Origin: Cycas panzhihuaensis | Taxonomy: Eukaryota > Cycadophyta | Direction of reading: 5' to 3' | Assembly (NCBI GenBank): GCA_023213395.1 | Contig: CM041465.1 | Span: forward strand, 12,772,001-12,836,000 | Length of the DNA: 64,000 bases | Shown here: positions 22,626-34,441 of the stretch, in pieces | Layout of the letters: the number at the start of each line of letters is the position of its first letter | Position numbering within the stretch: position 1 is the stretch's first letter | Made by a program: the position numbers and the translations under genes | The notes under the pieces: generated by a model | Databases searched by the model: none | Told to the model about the DNA's origin: nothing | What the model saw: the letters and a program-made list of their open reading frames with translations, nothing else

Positions 22626-23504
22626 CTAAAAGTACCTACTAGCGCGGAGGAAAGAGACGGGATGAAGACAATCCTTGTCTTCATCGTGTGACTCATCGTC
22701 ACTAAACGAAGCAAGGTACCCATAGCTCCCAACGCCAATAGGGGCGAACCGCGTGAGACTAGGGGAAGAAGATGAGGGATCTTCTTCGGATGGGTTAGGT
22801 ATACCAATAGAGCAAGCTAAGGCATGCGTGGAAGGACCTGGGTTTGCCGAACTGGTAGAATGAGTTTGTTTGGTAAATGGGCATTCGCAGGGAATCACTC
22901 TCATTCGTCCATCATGGACGAATTTAAGTTGTCCCCAAAGAGTCGAGCACACGTCTCCCATTTGGTCGAACCATGGATGACCTAGAAGGAGGTTGTAATC
23001 CACATCAATGTCGAGGACTACAACGTCAGCAAGAACGGTCTTACCCTTAAGGGTGAGCGGAATCGTGACAGATCCCAAAGGGGTTTTCTCGCTACCGTCA
23101 TAACCTTGGCATCACCAGGGAACAGGTTCCAAGGCAGAGATACTAAGTTCTTGCATGACACACAAGGGCATGGCATTGACAGAAGAATCGTTGTCGACAA
23201 CAGTCGTTCGAAGGGTACAATCGGGTGTATCGATAGTGATAGTGAATGGGAAGTTCCACTGACGTTCCCTTTCACTGGCGGGAGGAAGATCCTTAGGGTC
23301 AAATGAGATAATGGGTCTGCAACCTTGGGTGAGACCCAAAGCGTGGACAGGCGCATCACTCGATCTTAAAGCTTCCAGGAGGAGGGCCCGCTGCTCGGGA
23401 TAACTGCTCAAAACGTCCATCAAAGACATTCCTGCAGCGACAGTATGAAGCTCATCCACGATAGAGAAGGGCTTACCCTTCGCGGTAGGTTGGGTAAGTG
23501 CCCT
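22626..23504 (-). pseudogene. Gypsy B aspartic protease
   Basis: Phrases in order are MSLMDVLSSYPEQRALLLEAL, the active-site strand RTTVVDNDSSVNAMPL (codons at 23187-23195), CQGYDGSEKTPLG and VVLDIDVDYNLLLGHPWFDQ. Tat and Athila-type proteases share this arrangement, with D-x-G then xxLLGxPW. The catalytic Gly is Asp here (GAT), a change that should abolish activity. A TGA between PW and CQG replaces an Arg codon that C still has. The frame then continues to RFAPIGVGSYGYL. The enzyme would cleave Gag-Pol. Confidence 0.8.
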
Positions 23505-25918
23505 TCAGAAATCATAACGACCTAGGCATACAGGAATAGCCTTGGGAAAGAGAGGTATTTCTAGAGGAAGGTTCTCCGGAAGAGGGTCCGAAGGAGTGGA
23601 AGAACAAGAAGCTCCCACGGCTTCCTTGGTGGCTTGAGATCGCGTAAGGGTGTAGGTAGGAGTTGCTTCAAGCAACTGGATCACCTTCTTCCCCTTGTTC
23701 CGGGGTCGCGAAGGTGATGGGGTGCGATGGCTAGGAGAACGAGAGGAGGAAGACAAGTTCTGGGCACCCTTCCCTTTATTGTAGGAAGGACAGGGATCAG
23801 GCGATCTTCCTCAGTTTCAGTTACTCTTAGTTTGGGTGTTGCGATCGCATTCCCCATGTTTAGGGAACGGATCCTTGTGAACTGGTTGGTCCAGATTAGG
23901 CCTTGAGGCCCGTTTGGGGGAAGAATCACGTCGAGGGGTATCCTTGGGATGCTGGGCCCTACAACGTGAATCGTCATAGAAGCACTCCCCATGAATGGAG
24001 CACCACTTCTTCTCAAGCGGAGGATCTGACCTTCTCGCTTGAGAGGATGGCGTTCCATTCCTAGGGAGAGGAGCTTGGGTTGTTTGTTGGACTTGTTTAT
24101 TGGATGTAGGGGATGAAGGAGCCTAAAGCTTGAGTTCCTTCATCGTATGCTCGAATGAGCATATGGTCGATGTGAGGGGGTCTAAAGTCCTCTCAGTCGG
24201 ATGACAGGAAGACCGGGTAGGTTGTGAAGGTTTGGTATCCTTGGTCGGGGGTGGTGCCTCACGGCGCTATGAGGGCTTAAGAGGTTTCTTGAGACCAGCT
24301 TGGATCTCAATAGCCTCTAACGCCAAACACTTGGCGATCGCGGAGTCACATGTGGTCGCCCCCATCTTGAGGACTTCCACATGAACTTCGGACGACGTGC
24401 GTATTGATTTAAAAGGTCTTGCTTTAACTCCTCGGGCAATGTTGCCTTAGTAGAATGAAGCAAGTCATGAAATCGTCGTACAAAGTCACGATTCATTTCA
24501 TCATGACCTTGTTTGAGTGAAAGGAGTGACTTCATTCCACTTTCGAATGGACGGGCTACATCAAAATAGTTGATGAACTCATCCACCAATTGCTGGAATT
24601 AATGGATAGAATGGGCAGGGAGATGGTAGAACCACTTGAGGGCATCACCCTACAAGGATCGCAGGAATAATTTCATTAAAATGTGGTCATAAGCCCAGTA
24701 ATCGATGCATGCCATAGAAAAACTACGCACATGCTTCGTTGGGTCTTGCGACGAAGTTCCATAGAATCTAGGAACTCCAGGGGGATGAGGCGGTAGATTG
24801 GTTCTTAACGCCTCAATGGAAAGAGGTGTTGACCTAAAGTCCATGAAGGGGCGTGCCCTTGCCTGGACCGTAGGGTCAACGAATGTCATAGTAGGTAATG
24901 AACAAGGAGTGGATGGGGGTGGAACATCCATCCCTCCTTAAGGAAATGCCCCTTGCTGAAAAGAGGCGTGGGGGTAGGTGCCTTGGAAGGGAGTCAGGTT
25001 TCCTTGTGAAGGCACAATGAATGGGATTGTATTAGATAATGGGCAAGATGGATGTGGAACCAGGTTTTGCCCATATGGGCCACCCGTAGGTGGAGAAACC
25101 CCATATAGGTGTAGCGGATCCACCCCATAAACTAGGAGACGACTTCCTCTACCTTGCCCCCAAGGCTGAGAAGTATACCCTGGGGGAACGTAGAAGGAAG
25201 CACCAACGTGTTGGTTTTGAGGATGTGTGGGAGCGGATCCCACATGACTAGTGGTCGGAAGGCTAGTAGGACCGGCAGACCTACTAGGAACGGTATGCGC
25301 CACATTAGGGGATGGCACATTGGTTTGGTTAGGGACGGGTATGCTAACCTTCAATTGAGGGAAAGACACACCACGGGGAGATCCTGAAATACTAGGACCT
25401 CAATGAGAAATGGAAGGCGCGACATGTGCCCCCACTATGGGAATAGGAAAGGAGTAGGACACATGCGCACGCACAAAGGGATTTGTTATCAAAGGAAGAG
25501 TAGATGAGGATGAGGCATGCGGGGGAGGAGCAGAAGAGGAAGAGGCTCCTCCACGGAGGGCACTCTCAAGCCATCCAAGACGCGGTTGCAAGCGTGCCAC
25601 GCAGCGACACTTGTTGAGAGCTTTAACTACGTCGATGGGAGGGGTTCCTACATACTCGAAAGAGGTAACTGGGACCTCGAACAAAGTAGGTTCCTCAGAA
25701 TGCTCCTCATAAGAGTCACTGACTACATGGCAAGTCTCAAGAGGAGTGGATCCTTCTACAACATGGGTAGAGGGATGGACATCAAGTGAGAGATGTTGAT
25801 CACTTAGGTAATAAAGGGGTTCATCACTCTCTTAGGTGGACCTGGGAATAGAGGAAGTAAAAGCATGAGTCTCTAAGGTTGAAGTGTGGTAGGCCCAATC
25901 GGAAGAGTATCCCTCCAT
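23505..25918 (-). pseudogene. Gypsy B gag
   Basis: The likely start is the ATG at 25918 (MEGYSSDWAYH), conserved in C. A long Pro/Ser/Gly-rich region follows (25684-24938), then the capsid core: MTFVDPTVQARARPFMDFRS, FYGTSSQDPTKHVRSF, GDALKWFYHLPAHS, FVRRFHDLLHST, about 24940-24400, the usual Retrotrans_gag signature. The C-terminal part is basic and Ser/Arg-rich (23505-23756, SSSSRSPSHRTPSPSRPRNKG). Breaks include a TAA near 25840, stops near 25397, 24935 and 24648, and a frame change near 24400-24320. No clean CCHC knuckle is visible; a C-x4-H-G-x-C-like piece lies near 23990. Confidence 0.85.
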
Positions 25919-26172
25919 AGTCAGATCAGAATCTGACAAAGGAAGAGGGCAATACTTGGGGTATTCTAACAATGGAGGTAGATCGTGCAAGCGACGAGAA
26001 AAGCGTCGTATGCAAGATCAACCAACAATGTTAGGGAAAGAGAGAGAGAGGTAAGGCACACGCGTTGGGGGCTGCCCAACGTAGAGATCGAAATAGGTAT
26101 AGAAGGATCACAAGAAGGTAGTGAAACCAACAGAAGAGAGCAGAAACTAGCTCCCTTACTGGCAGTCCCCAG
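25919..26172 (-). other. Leader and primer-binding region of gypsy B
   Basis: Between the 5' LTR and gag. On the element strand the LTR end is followed by ctggggactgccagtaag, the expected site of the tRNA primer (TGG start one base after the LTR). It does not match tRNA-iMet (TGGTATCAGAGC) and I cannot assign the tRNA. C has a comparable tgggaaaccactagtaag at the same place. Confidence 0.45.
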
Positions 26173-28743
26173 TGGACGCGCATCTACGGGATAACTACCT
26201 AACTAATAGGTGTGGTGAGAGTGGGCGATGGTATGATCGAAAGAGAGACCTATAAGAAAAGTAATTACCACGCAGGGCACCCCATGCACTGGAGCACGAG
26301 TTCGGGACCTGCAATGGAATGTGGCTACTAAAAAGTGATCCTCCACCACTTCGAACAAAGGGTAAAGAGGCGTAGGGTTAGCCTGGGTTGACTTAGGGAC
26401 AGGATCCTCCCACCCTTGGATGGCTGGAAGGGGAAGGAGAAGATCCAAGAAGGGTGTGCCTAAACAAGCTAACTAGGTACACAAGCAACACGGGAGGCAA
26501 GAAACTTATGCAGCTAAGGAGAGGAGGAAAGGTGAAAAGGGTGGTTCCTATAGCCTTTCCTATGGGTAGCAAAGATTCATGTAATAAAATGAATAAAGCA
26601 TAACCAAAGAAAAGCAAAGTCAAGTTCCCTTTTATTTTCCAATGTGTTAATTACTAGAAGGAATCTAAAAGGAAAAAAGCAACAAGGTAGAGTAATGTAT
26701 GCACCTGGACCGAGGGCATGCGTGACAAGGGCCTTCTCGAGGGACACCAAACTACTCCACGCGGTGCGTCGGATGCGAAGCGTCGCGGTGGATTTGGAAG
26801 AGGGGCTCCCTTACCTTCCCCAAAAAAATACCAAATACGATGCCAAGGAAAGAAAGGAAGTAAATGCTAATAACTGAAGAAGTGTGAAAGTACGATGTAC
26901 ACAAGAGTACTTACCGGCAACAAAGCTAACGGATAATATCCTTCGCGCTCTCTAAGTACCTACAAGCAACGGCAACCTCCCCCTTCCTAGAGAAAGGATA
27001 CTAACATGCGATACGAGATTCTAACAATATATGTCTATATGAAACAAATATGAATCTAAACACACATATGTTAGTATCAACCCAATGATGAAAGTACGTA
27101 AAAGAGGGTAACCAAAGCAAAGGTAAATGATTGGTAAGCCTCGGAGTGGCCCACCTCCCACAAATAACACCCTAACCTCCCCCCAAGAGCCACAAGGTAG
27201 CGAGGGCAAGGCCAAGAGAGATGGTTGGAAATAGCAACAAGGAGGCGAAGAGGAGCTAACAAACACCTACGGTGAAGTGGGATGCTATGAGGAGCAAACC
27301 AGGCTGCCGGGAAGAGAATTGGACAAGGACCAGTGGTCAAGACTTACGTGAGTTGCCCAAACCTGAACCTAAGCCCTCAAACTAGCACTGCAACGTGTGA
27401 CAGCATTGATTTCAACAGCTAAGAGAGGGCCAACAAACCCTTGTTTGTGTGCCAAGGATAACACGAGGCAAGAGGGAGGATTTGGGGGGCTTAAAGCCAC
27501 TTGAGGAGCGTGGAAGGTGGTACGGAATCCACCCAGCTCTTTCCCAAAGCCTATGCCAACCCTCAATGCTGCTGCCTTGAGCAACAAACATAAGTAAGAG
27601 GCACAATGACAGTGGTAAAACAGCCCACTAACAGGGAGAAAACAAAACACAAGGACAAACAAGGAGCAAGCAAGATGGAGCATCAATATCACAAGAAAAA
27701 TAATTCAAAGCAATAAATACATGAGTGAGGGAGGCAAGGGACTTGCCTTAGCCAAGGGACAGTGAGGAGGGGCTGAGAAATCAGCCCAGATTTGCGGTGT
27801 AGCAGGTTTGGGACCCTGCTAAGGAGGTTGGAAGGGAAACACCTACACTTGAAGCACTTGAAGGCTGCCCGGGGCAAGAGTCTACTGAAATCTCTCCAAG
27901 GGGCCCTCTCCAAGGTGTGTGAGGGGCTGAGAAGATGTCTTAGCCACACTAAAGGAGAGCTGGTGTCAGAGGAGAGACAGTGTCTGTGGTAGTATGAGGC
28001 GAGAGAAGAGCAGAGCACAGCCTTGTTTCCTTGAGGAGTAATCCAAAAAGTGAGCCAAAAGTTCTCAAAAATGAGTAGATCATGCCTTAAGTACCCAACC
28101 CAAACCCTAAAGCGAGCGATTAGGGCACGACTGGGAGAGAGTTAAGTCGCGAGCCACGTGGCAGTTTCGCAATAAATACGAAATTGCCATGACGGATTTT
28201 AAAAAATAAATTAGAATAGTCGTACCGCCACAAACTCTGCGGTACCACGAATATTCCGGCGGTACCGCGAAAATTCTGACGGTGCAAACCCAGAGGCAAA
28301 CATAGGCCCAACCAACTAGCCTAGGCTAGGGGCAGATGACAAAAAGGGCTAATAGGGGGCTGAGACACCTACCCGGGGGTAAACAAGCCAACAAATGGGT
28401 CCAAAAGAGCAAAAATAGGGCTCAAACAGTGTGGCAAGTCAACCAAACGATGACGGGTCATCACACGGGCAGAGGTGGCATGAACCTAGTGGATCCTAGA
28501 GCGAGGAGGGCAGATGCGGGAAGTGAAGTGGCCACTAGGGTGCCACACTCGCTGGGAGTATGCCCCTGCTATAGTCGTCATAGGCTAAAATAAGCATAGA
28601 CGAGGACAAAGTTGCCTACAAAGCCACACACATGCAGACATGCAAGCAAACACCCATCAAAAGAAAGCAATGATAATGCGAGAGACATACCTGCACTTAC
28701 CTGAGTCAGTGATTCCGTATCCATTACCGGAAGCCAGGAAACA
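26173..28743 (-). repeat. 5' LTR of gypsy B
   Basis: A 2571-bp direct repeat of 14742-17296 with the same tggacgcg...ggaaaca ends. Differences are mostly single substitutions and a few small indels; for example left cttctcaatc-type and right copies differ around 16800-16900 versus 28210-28310, where the right copy has two extra gcggtaccgc-like words. It carries the same promoter-like and GTAAG words. Confidence 0.95.
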
Positions 28744-28880
28744 CTCGGGTAGCTAGACAATCATACAATCATGATGTATTTTAATAATTTAAAAAAACAT
28801 GATAAACTGAAAGGAAAGAGTATATATGTGATCTTACCTATGTGGTGTCATCCCAATCTATTCTCAACAACTGAGAAATA
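28744..28880 (-). repeat. Resumed end of the LTR of gypsy C
   Basis: After the target duplication of B (ctcgg 28744-28748), the stretch cttacctatgtggtg...ctgagaaata aligns in order with the last 50 bases of the LTR of B (cttacctgagtcagtg...caggaaaca). With the gtcgtcatagg word left of B, this suggests B landed within the LTR of C. The alignment is short and weak. Confidence 0.4.
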
Positions 28881-30135
28881 ATACTTTAACCTAGAACCTT
28901 ATTAATCGTATCCATGCATTTTCCATGGTGTGCATTGATTATTGGTCATATGATCATATCCTGATAAAGTTATTTTTGAGGTCCCTTTAATGGGATGTTC
29001 TCAAATAATTTTCTTACCTCTCTACCCACTCTATCATCTATTTTTACCAATTGATAGATACCTTCATCAACTTTTTGTTGTTGCTTGCCCCTTTAAGAGT
29101 GGGACCAAAGCCCCTCTCTCCCTCAAACAAGGCTAGGATGAGATCAATTAAAACTTTATAAACTAGTTCTATGATCTAATCCATTCCTCTAAGGCCATGG
29201 TACTTTAGGATATTAAAAGAGACATCTTTACGATTGCCCTTTAAACTAAAGTCCATGTTGAAGTACTTAATATGGGTGTTATTATGTATAACTCTATTAT
29301 AGCTAATTGTCTTAAGTCTATTGAGATCCAAGTAGGTCTCAAGAAGGTTAATAGATACCCTTGTATAATAAGACATCACCTCCCTAGTGAAATTAAATGC
29401 CTTAGCCATCCCCTAGGTTGCCTATTAGCAATGCTAACAGGATGTTCAACTCCCTCACCTCATTCATTATCTCATACAAATGTGTTATCAAGGACCTTAA
29501 TCTTTAACCAACCCATTCTTATCGTAAGCTAGTTATTCCCTTGGATGGTTATAGGCTAGTTTAATAAGCTACTTAGATGGTTTCCTAACCTAAAGGGGAT
29601 AATCCTTCCCCTACTTAAGATAAGAAGACCCATCCTATTTCTAAGAAGATATGATGTATTATCCATGGGAGTTGCACCAATGGCAATTCCTATTACTGGA
29701 ACTAACATCCTAAGTATAAACCACCTTGGGACCCCTCTTCATAACTTGTACCTAAATCTAACCTTAAACAAATGATCTATTAAGATCCTTTACCAAGCCA
29801 TGATGTTCCCAAGTAGGCAACCCAACAATATAACTAGTAAGTAAGGGGATGACCCCAACCTTAGAGAAAACCACCATCCAATCCTACTCCCAACTAACCT
29901 AAATATAAATCCTAATTTGAGTTAGTAGACTCTTCTTTGTCCAAGATCCAAGATTTGGTCTAGGCTTCCCAATGTTATAATACTAAGGGTAAAAGGATTA
30001 TTTAGGTGCTTAACACCACCTAATGTTTTCTTATGACCCATCCTTAAGTAGCTAAGAATATTAGAGAATCCTCCATATTCTAATAACTACCTATTGAGCC
30101 CCTTCTTATGAAAATTCGCATCCTTTCTAAGACTA
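28881..30135. other. Unidentified sequence between C and H
   Basis: About 1.25 kb without a recognised gene or repeat. The longest open frame is 29176-29409 (minus, 77 residues), and neighbouring minus-strand frames give coding-like but stop-interrupted stretches; none matches a retrotransposon domain I know. It is neither a continuation of gypsy D nor of copia H. It could be older transposon debris or true intergenic DNA. Confidence 0.4.
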
Positions 30136-30322
30136 TGTTGAGAAAACTAGGTCCTAATAACTAAAAACTATCACTAAGATCTAAATTATTTTATAAGTAG
30201 TTATAGGAATTAAAAGTAAAATTTATCATGCAAGTTCTTAAACTAGAGATAATATAGTAAATAAATTAAAAATCCAAAGCATCACATATATACCACATAT
30301 AATATAGTAAAATCCTAACAGT
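30136..30322 (-). repeat. 3' LTR of copia H, left part
   Basis: It begins tgttgagaaaactag, identical to the start of 49997-50650, and is interrupted after 30322 by copia F. The break falls within the word taacag/acaatgt that is continuous in the other LTR. Confidence 0.85.
30318..30322. repeat. Target-site duplication of copia F, left
   Basis: acagt here pairs with acaat at 45476-45480, four of five bases, flanking F precisely at its TG...CA ends. Confidence 0.75.
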
Positions 30323-30627
30323 TGAAGGATAGATCTAGGGAATAAATCACTCACATGCACATAATGACAATGGAAAACAAAAATAGATGAAATAAGATAT
30401 AAGAGCAAACTTAGAGGTGAGAATGAATAATGACTCCCTCTTTGAGATTTTGCCTTTTATTATTGAGGGTGAGTATTAGGGTTAGGATTTTTTTGCCTAA
30501 TGACATGAACTTGAAATTACATCTAAATGCACATAAAGTGCATTTCACTAAGAGACTAATGCTAACAATATAGCCTAAGGTCACTTAATTAATCTACACA
30601 AATAACCTTGATACATTAACCTTTTCA
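30323..30627 (-). repeat. 3' LTR of copia F
   Basis: 305-bp direct repeat of 45165-45475: starts tgaaggatagatctaggg and ends cattaaccttttca. It sits inside the LTR of H. Confidence 0.9.
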
Positions 30628-31137
30628 ATTATTCTGTTAATGGTGGAAGGTCATTTTGAGAAAATCTATTCTCTAAGGTCTTTATTTGAGCCTTATTATT
30701 ATATTAAAATTCTAAATAACACTTTTATAGGAAAACCATCATGAAGAATAAAAACCCACAAACTTTCTAAGATCTATAGCCCCTTTTATAAACCAAAATG
30801 GCTAAGGTGGCTCTTTGATGTAGCCCGATAGCCAAACAACTTAAATGTGCAGCTTAATCTGCTAAGTCTCCATATACCGTTTGGTAATTCCCTATGCCTT
30901 TTCAGGTTTTCGTAAGTTTCAATTTTCTAAAACTAGTACAACCCTTATCTTTCTATGCCTCCATAGGGTTTTCACAAATAGGATAGAGTAGAGACTTACT
31001 CTTATACTTCTGTGCCTACAAGGGGTTTTCACAAATAGAATAGAGTATACTAATCCTATTGCCATCTTCTTTGAAAAGTCAAAGATGGAGGCCCTAAGGC
31101 TGAGCTACCTTCAAAACTGTTCAAACTTCACCTTTTG
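30628..31137 (-). other. 3' untranslated region of F with tandem repeat
   Basis: Between RNase H and 3' LTR. Two imperfect copies of a roughly 60-bp unit (about 30945-31050, key word ggggttttcacaaatag-agaatagagta) match a tandem pair in G at 41027-41135. No coding frame is recognised. The sequence before the LTR (attaacagaataat) is a decayed polypurine tract. Confidence 0.6.
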
Positions 31138-31632
31138 TAATAGTTTAGTGAAGATATCAGCCACTTGATCTATTGTGGGGCAGTATTGTAGTTGAATTAT
31201 GCTATCATGAATAAGTTCTCTAATCTTATAGACTTTTGTACTTATGTGTTTTGTATGATCATAAAATACAATATATTTTGCCATGTGGATTACTAATTGA
31301 TTATCTACACGAAGGTTAGTAGGATTTGTTTGGGTGATATTTAATGTTTTCTATAATTTTCTAAGCCATATCACTTCCTTGTTAGTCTTATAAGTAGCAA
31401 TGTATTCAGCTTCAGTAGTTGAATCAATAACTATCTTCTACCATTTAGATCTCCATAATATTGGTGTTATTCTAAGAAATGTTACATACCTAGACATAGA
31501 TCTTTCTGTATCTTTATCTCCTGTAAAGCCTAATTTTGTGTATGTAGAAAGCTTAAATTCATTATTAGGTTCATATAATAGACCAAATTTGTTGGTTGTT
31601 TTTAGATATTTTAACACTCAAATTGTAGCCTA
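31138..31632 (-). pseudogene. Copia F RNase H
   Basis: Minus-strand phrases ending QYCPTIDQVADIFTKLLQKVKFEQF, and upstream an ATYKTNKEVIWLRKL segment and STTEAEYIA-like piece, match the RNase H of G (40625-40968). The ADIFTKxL end motif is a hallmark of copia RNase H. Several stops break it. In the intact family this domain ends the polyprotein. Confidence 0.8.
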
Positions 31633-32660
31633 CTAATGATTCTGCTTAGGATTTATCATGAATCGTGCAAGAATTCTAATAGAATATGTAATATCTAGCC
31701 TTGTATTAGTAATGTAGATAAGACTACCTATAAGTTTCTTGTAGAGTATTACATCTGCCTCCCTAGTATCTCCATCATCTGAGAGTTTGATATTAGAGTC
31801 CATAGGTAAAGACACTAGTCGATTATCTTCTAACTGAAACTTGGTTAGTAGATCGTTGATGTATTTTTCTTAGGAGAGAAATTTTTTTCCATTTTTTTGT
31901 GTTACTTTAATTCCCAAGCAATATTTCATCAAACTAAGGTCAGACAATTTGAATGTTTTACTAAGGTCTTTTTTCAGTTAGCTTATTGCCTATTCATTGT
32001 TACCTGTTACTAGTATGTCATCCACAAAGATTATGAGATATATGCCTTTATCCTTTTGGTGCTTTATAAATAATGTCACATCGATATCTTAGTAGTCACA
32101 AACCATGTATCCAAGTTTCCTCATTTTTTGAAACAACTTGACAATCTAAGCACGAGGGGCTTATTTAAGGCTATACAAGGACTTTCTGAGCCTATAAACC
32201 TTATGCTCTTGACCTTCAATATCATATCCTTCTAGTTAAGCCATGTAAATTTCTTTTTCAAGATCCCCATTGAGAAACATGGTCTTAATATCAAGTTGGT
32301 GGATTTTTCAACCCTGTTGAGAACCCAAGCCCATAAGAGTTTTAATTATCAACCACTTAGTTATAAGTGCAAAGACTTCAGTATAGTCAATGCATTTCCT
32401 TTGTGTGAATCCTTTAGCTACCAACCTTACCTTATGTTTCTCAAGGGTGCCATCTAATCTATATTTGTTTTTAAACACCCATTTATTTTAAACTATCTTT
32501 ATGCCAAATGGTAGATCAATGAGCTCCTATATACTATTTTTTATGAGAGATTGGTATTCTTCGTTCATTGAATTTCTCTAGACTGTATATTTTACAGCTT
32601 CCTAGTGCGAGAGGGGCTTTTCATTAAGAGTAAGGTGCATTTTTGCTAGTTCAAGATCAA
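31633..32660 (-). pseudogene. Copia F reverse transcriptase
   Basis: Readable pieces in order: NKWVFKNKYRLDGTLEKHK, VAKGFTQRKCIDYTEVFA, HQLDIKTMFLNGDLEKEIYMA, VYRLRKSLYSLK, the catalytic strand IIFVDDILVTGNNE (near 32015), and the open piece 31815-31633 with KLIGSLIYITNTRLDITYSI. These are the copia RT and connection motifs. Many TAA/TAG codons stand where G or relatives have Gln or Trp (for example LK*APRA for LKQAPRA). The catalytic FVDD remains. Confidence 0.88.
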
Positions 32661-33360
32661 TATATAATAATTCCTACATCCTTGCTCTATAGATATTTTG
32701 AGTGCCAGTTTTGCCCACCTCATCTGGTTGTATATCCTTATTGAGTTGGCAAGTGTCTTGAGATCCTCTAGTTGGGAATGAGATTCTCATTTCTTTAACT
32801 TCTTGGTTTTCATCTTGTTCATTAAAATGATCATTTTGTGAGAAGGATGTTAATGTGCCTAAGGAAGATGGTCCTTCTACCACTATTTTACCTTTCTCAA
32901 CTGATAGTGGAGAGGATGATTCTTCTATAATGGATTTGCCTTTGTCAACTCTACTATCTTCAAAGGATGGTGTTGGATGACCACTCATTGGTTCAAAGTC
33001 ATAACTTATAGCCTCTGAGGCTCTATTATCATCTTCTAATATTTAGAGTAATTTATGTTTATCCCCCCCCCCCTAAATTTTAGAATCTAAACATCATACT
33101 TGATAATATTATTATAGAGTTGTGAGGGTATTTTGGAGTCTAGTCTAAGAAAATGATCCTCTTTATCTGCAAAAATAACATCTCTGGTAATGATGATTTT
33201 TCATTGTGAAGGTATAAAGACCTTATACCCTTTATTATCCATAGGGTATCTAACAAAGATGCTTTTAAGTACCCTTGGATAGAGTTTATTTTGATCTGCA
33301 TCTAGAATTTGGGCATAGCATGTAGAGTAAAAACTTTTGAAGTCATGAATAATGGGGGCT
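32661..33360 (-). pseudogene. Copia F integrase-RT linker
   Basis: Includes the open piece 32988-32674, Ser/Lys-rich with SFEDSRVDKGKSIIEESSS, matching SFVNSQVDKGKAIAEGSSS of G (39042-39278). A run of 11 C (33063-33073) corresponds to a G-run after the integrase C-terminus in G (39021-39029). The linker has no enzymatic motif. Confidence 0.7.
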
Positions 33361-34149
33361 TGTCCTGACCACTTTTTATTAGGTGATTATCCTTCCTTTG
33401 ATGGGATAATAGCATTGATACAATAAAAAACTATCCAGATGGCTTTGACCCATAGGTAGGTAGGTTAATTTTTGTATACCAACATAGCTCAACCCATGTT
33501 CATGATTGTTCTGTTCATGAGCTCAATAATTCTATTTTACTATGGGGTACCTACTACTGTTATTTGATGTTTGATGGCATTATCCTGAAGGTAGTTTTCA
33601 AACTCATGTGAGGTATATTTGCCACCATTATCAATTCAAAGACATTTTAGTTAATAACTTGACTCTTTTTTAGTGTAGGCTCTAAATTCTTTGAATACAC
33701 AGAAGGCTTTATCTTTTTCATGTAGAAAAGTTACCTATACTTTTCTAGTGAAATCATCAATGAAAGAGATATTATATAACTTGCCCCTCACTAAAGAAAT
33801 GGGCATTAGTCTATATAGATTAGAGTGTACAAATTATAATAAATGGCTCTATTTCCATTGACTTTTAGAAAAGGGTTGTCAATGAGATTTGGCAATGATA
33901 CAAGCTTCACATTTGAAGGGCTTGGAGGAGAACTTTAGAAGATTTAGAAGAGTGTTACAAAGATCTCTAAGTCTATCAATGTGAACATGGCTCATGTGAG
34001 TATGCCAAAGGGATTCTGGTGATAATGTTGGGTGGGTTAGGATGGATTTAAATGCAAATTCTTCATCAGCACAAGGGATTTAGTCACAATGGGCTTTAGA
34101 AGATGGAGATCTATTCAGTAGAAAGAGATTGCCAAAGAGATGTCCAATC
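33361..34149 (-). pseudogene. Copia F integrase, C-terminal part
   Basis: Minus-strand pieces LWHTHMSHVHIDRLRDLCN, KPFKCEACIIAKSH, YNISFIDDFTRKV and a DNGGK-like stretch match the GAG-pre-integrase and integrase core of G. It is cut at 34150 by the insertion of G; the upstream part of pol resumes at 41708. Multiple stops. Integrase joins element cDNA to host DNA. Confidence 0.8.
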
Positions 34150-34154
34150 AAAAC
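34150..34154. repeat. Target-site duplication of copia G, left
   Basis: aaaac here is repeated exactly at 41703-41707, directly flanking the LTR ends of G. Confidence 0.92.
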
Positions 34155-34439
34155 TGAAAAGGGTTAATATCATTAGTTAATTATTTCTAAAAAGGGTCTT
34201 AAGTAAACTTTAAATTAGATCACTAAAGTAAAACACACTTTCATGTGCATTATGTATAATTTCATTTCACCTAACTCTAATGCTCCCTCTCTTAATATAA
34301 AAGTAAAATCTTAATGGATGAGATTCATTCTTACCTCCCCATTTTGTGAGAGCTACTTTCTTTCTCTCAAGTCTCTCTTACTCCCATGTTTGACTTTATA
34401 TTTAGTGCATGGAGATAAAGGATAGATCCACTCTTTTCA
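34155..34439 (+). repeat. 5' LTR of copia G
   Basis: 285 bp, tgaaaagggttaatatc to ctcttttca. It includes a TATA box TATAAAAG at 34296-34303. The right copy is 41413-41702 with the same box at 41559-41566. Confidence 0.95.
34296..34303 (+). promoter_or_regulatory. TATA box in LTR of G
   Basis: TATAAAAG, kept in both LTRs of G. The R region would start about 30 bases downstream, near 34330. The LTR of F has a related ataataaaagg. Confidence 0.6.
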
Positions 34440-34441
34440 TG

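Larger units (their letters stand above)
14742..28743 (-). mobile_element. Ty3/gypsy (Tat-like) element B, 14.0 kb, complete ends
   Basis: It is bounded by two direct LTRs with TG...CA ends and a near-perfect 5-bp target duplication (ctcag/ctcgg). Read on the minus strand the order is 5' LTR (26173-28743), leader, gag, protease, linker, RT, RNase H, integrase, post-pol region, archaeal-type RNase H, polypurine tract, 3' LTR (14742-17296). The order RT-RNaseH-integrase and the extra RNase H place it near the Tat group. Compared with A it lacks the 2.5-kb antisense PMD block. Pol from 21897 to 19351 is one frame interrupted only by four stops, so decay is fairly recent. Confidence 0.95.
6202..28880 (-). 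mobile_element. Ty3/gypsy (Tat-like) element C, older, split by B
   Basis: Element C reads leftward: LTR, gag, protease, linker, RT. Its RT is cut at 6201 by element A, so the rest of pol and its other LTR lie left of A outside the window. Its surviving LTR begins near 11182 and seems to run to 14741, is interrupted by B (14742-28743), and resumes at 28744-28880. It is related to A and B but far more diverged, AT-richer and full of stops, so it is the oldest gypsy copy here. The outer end at about 28880 rests on a weak alignment to the LTR end of B. Confidence 0.6.
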
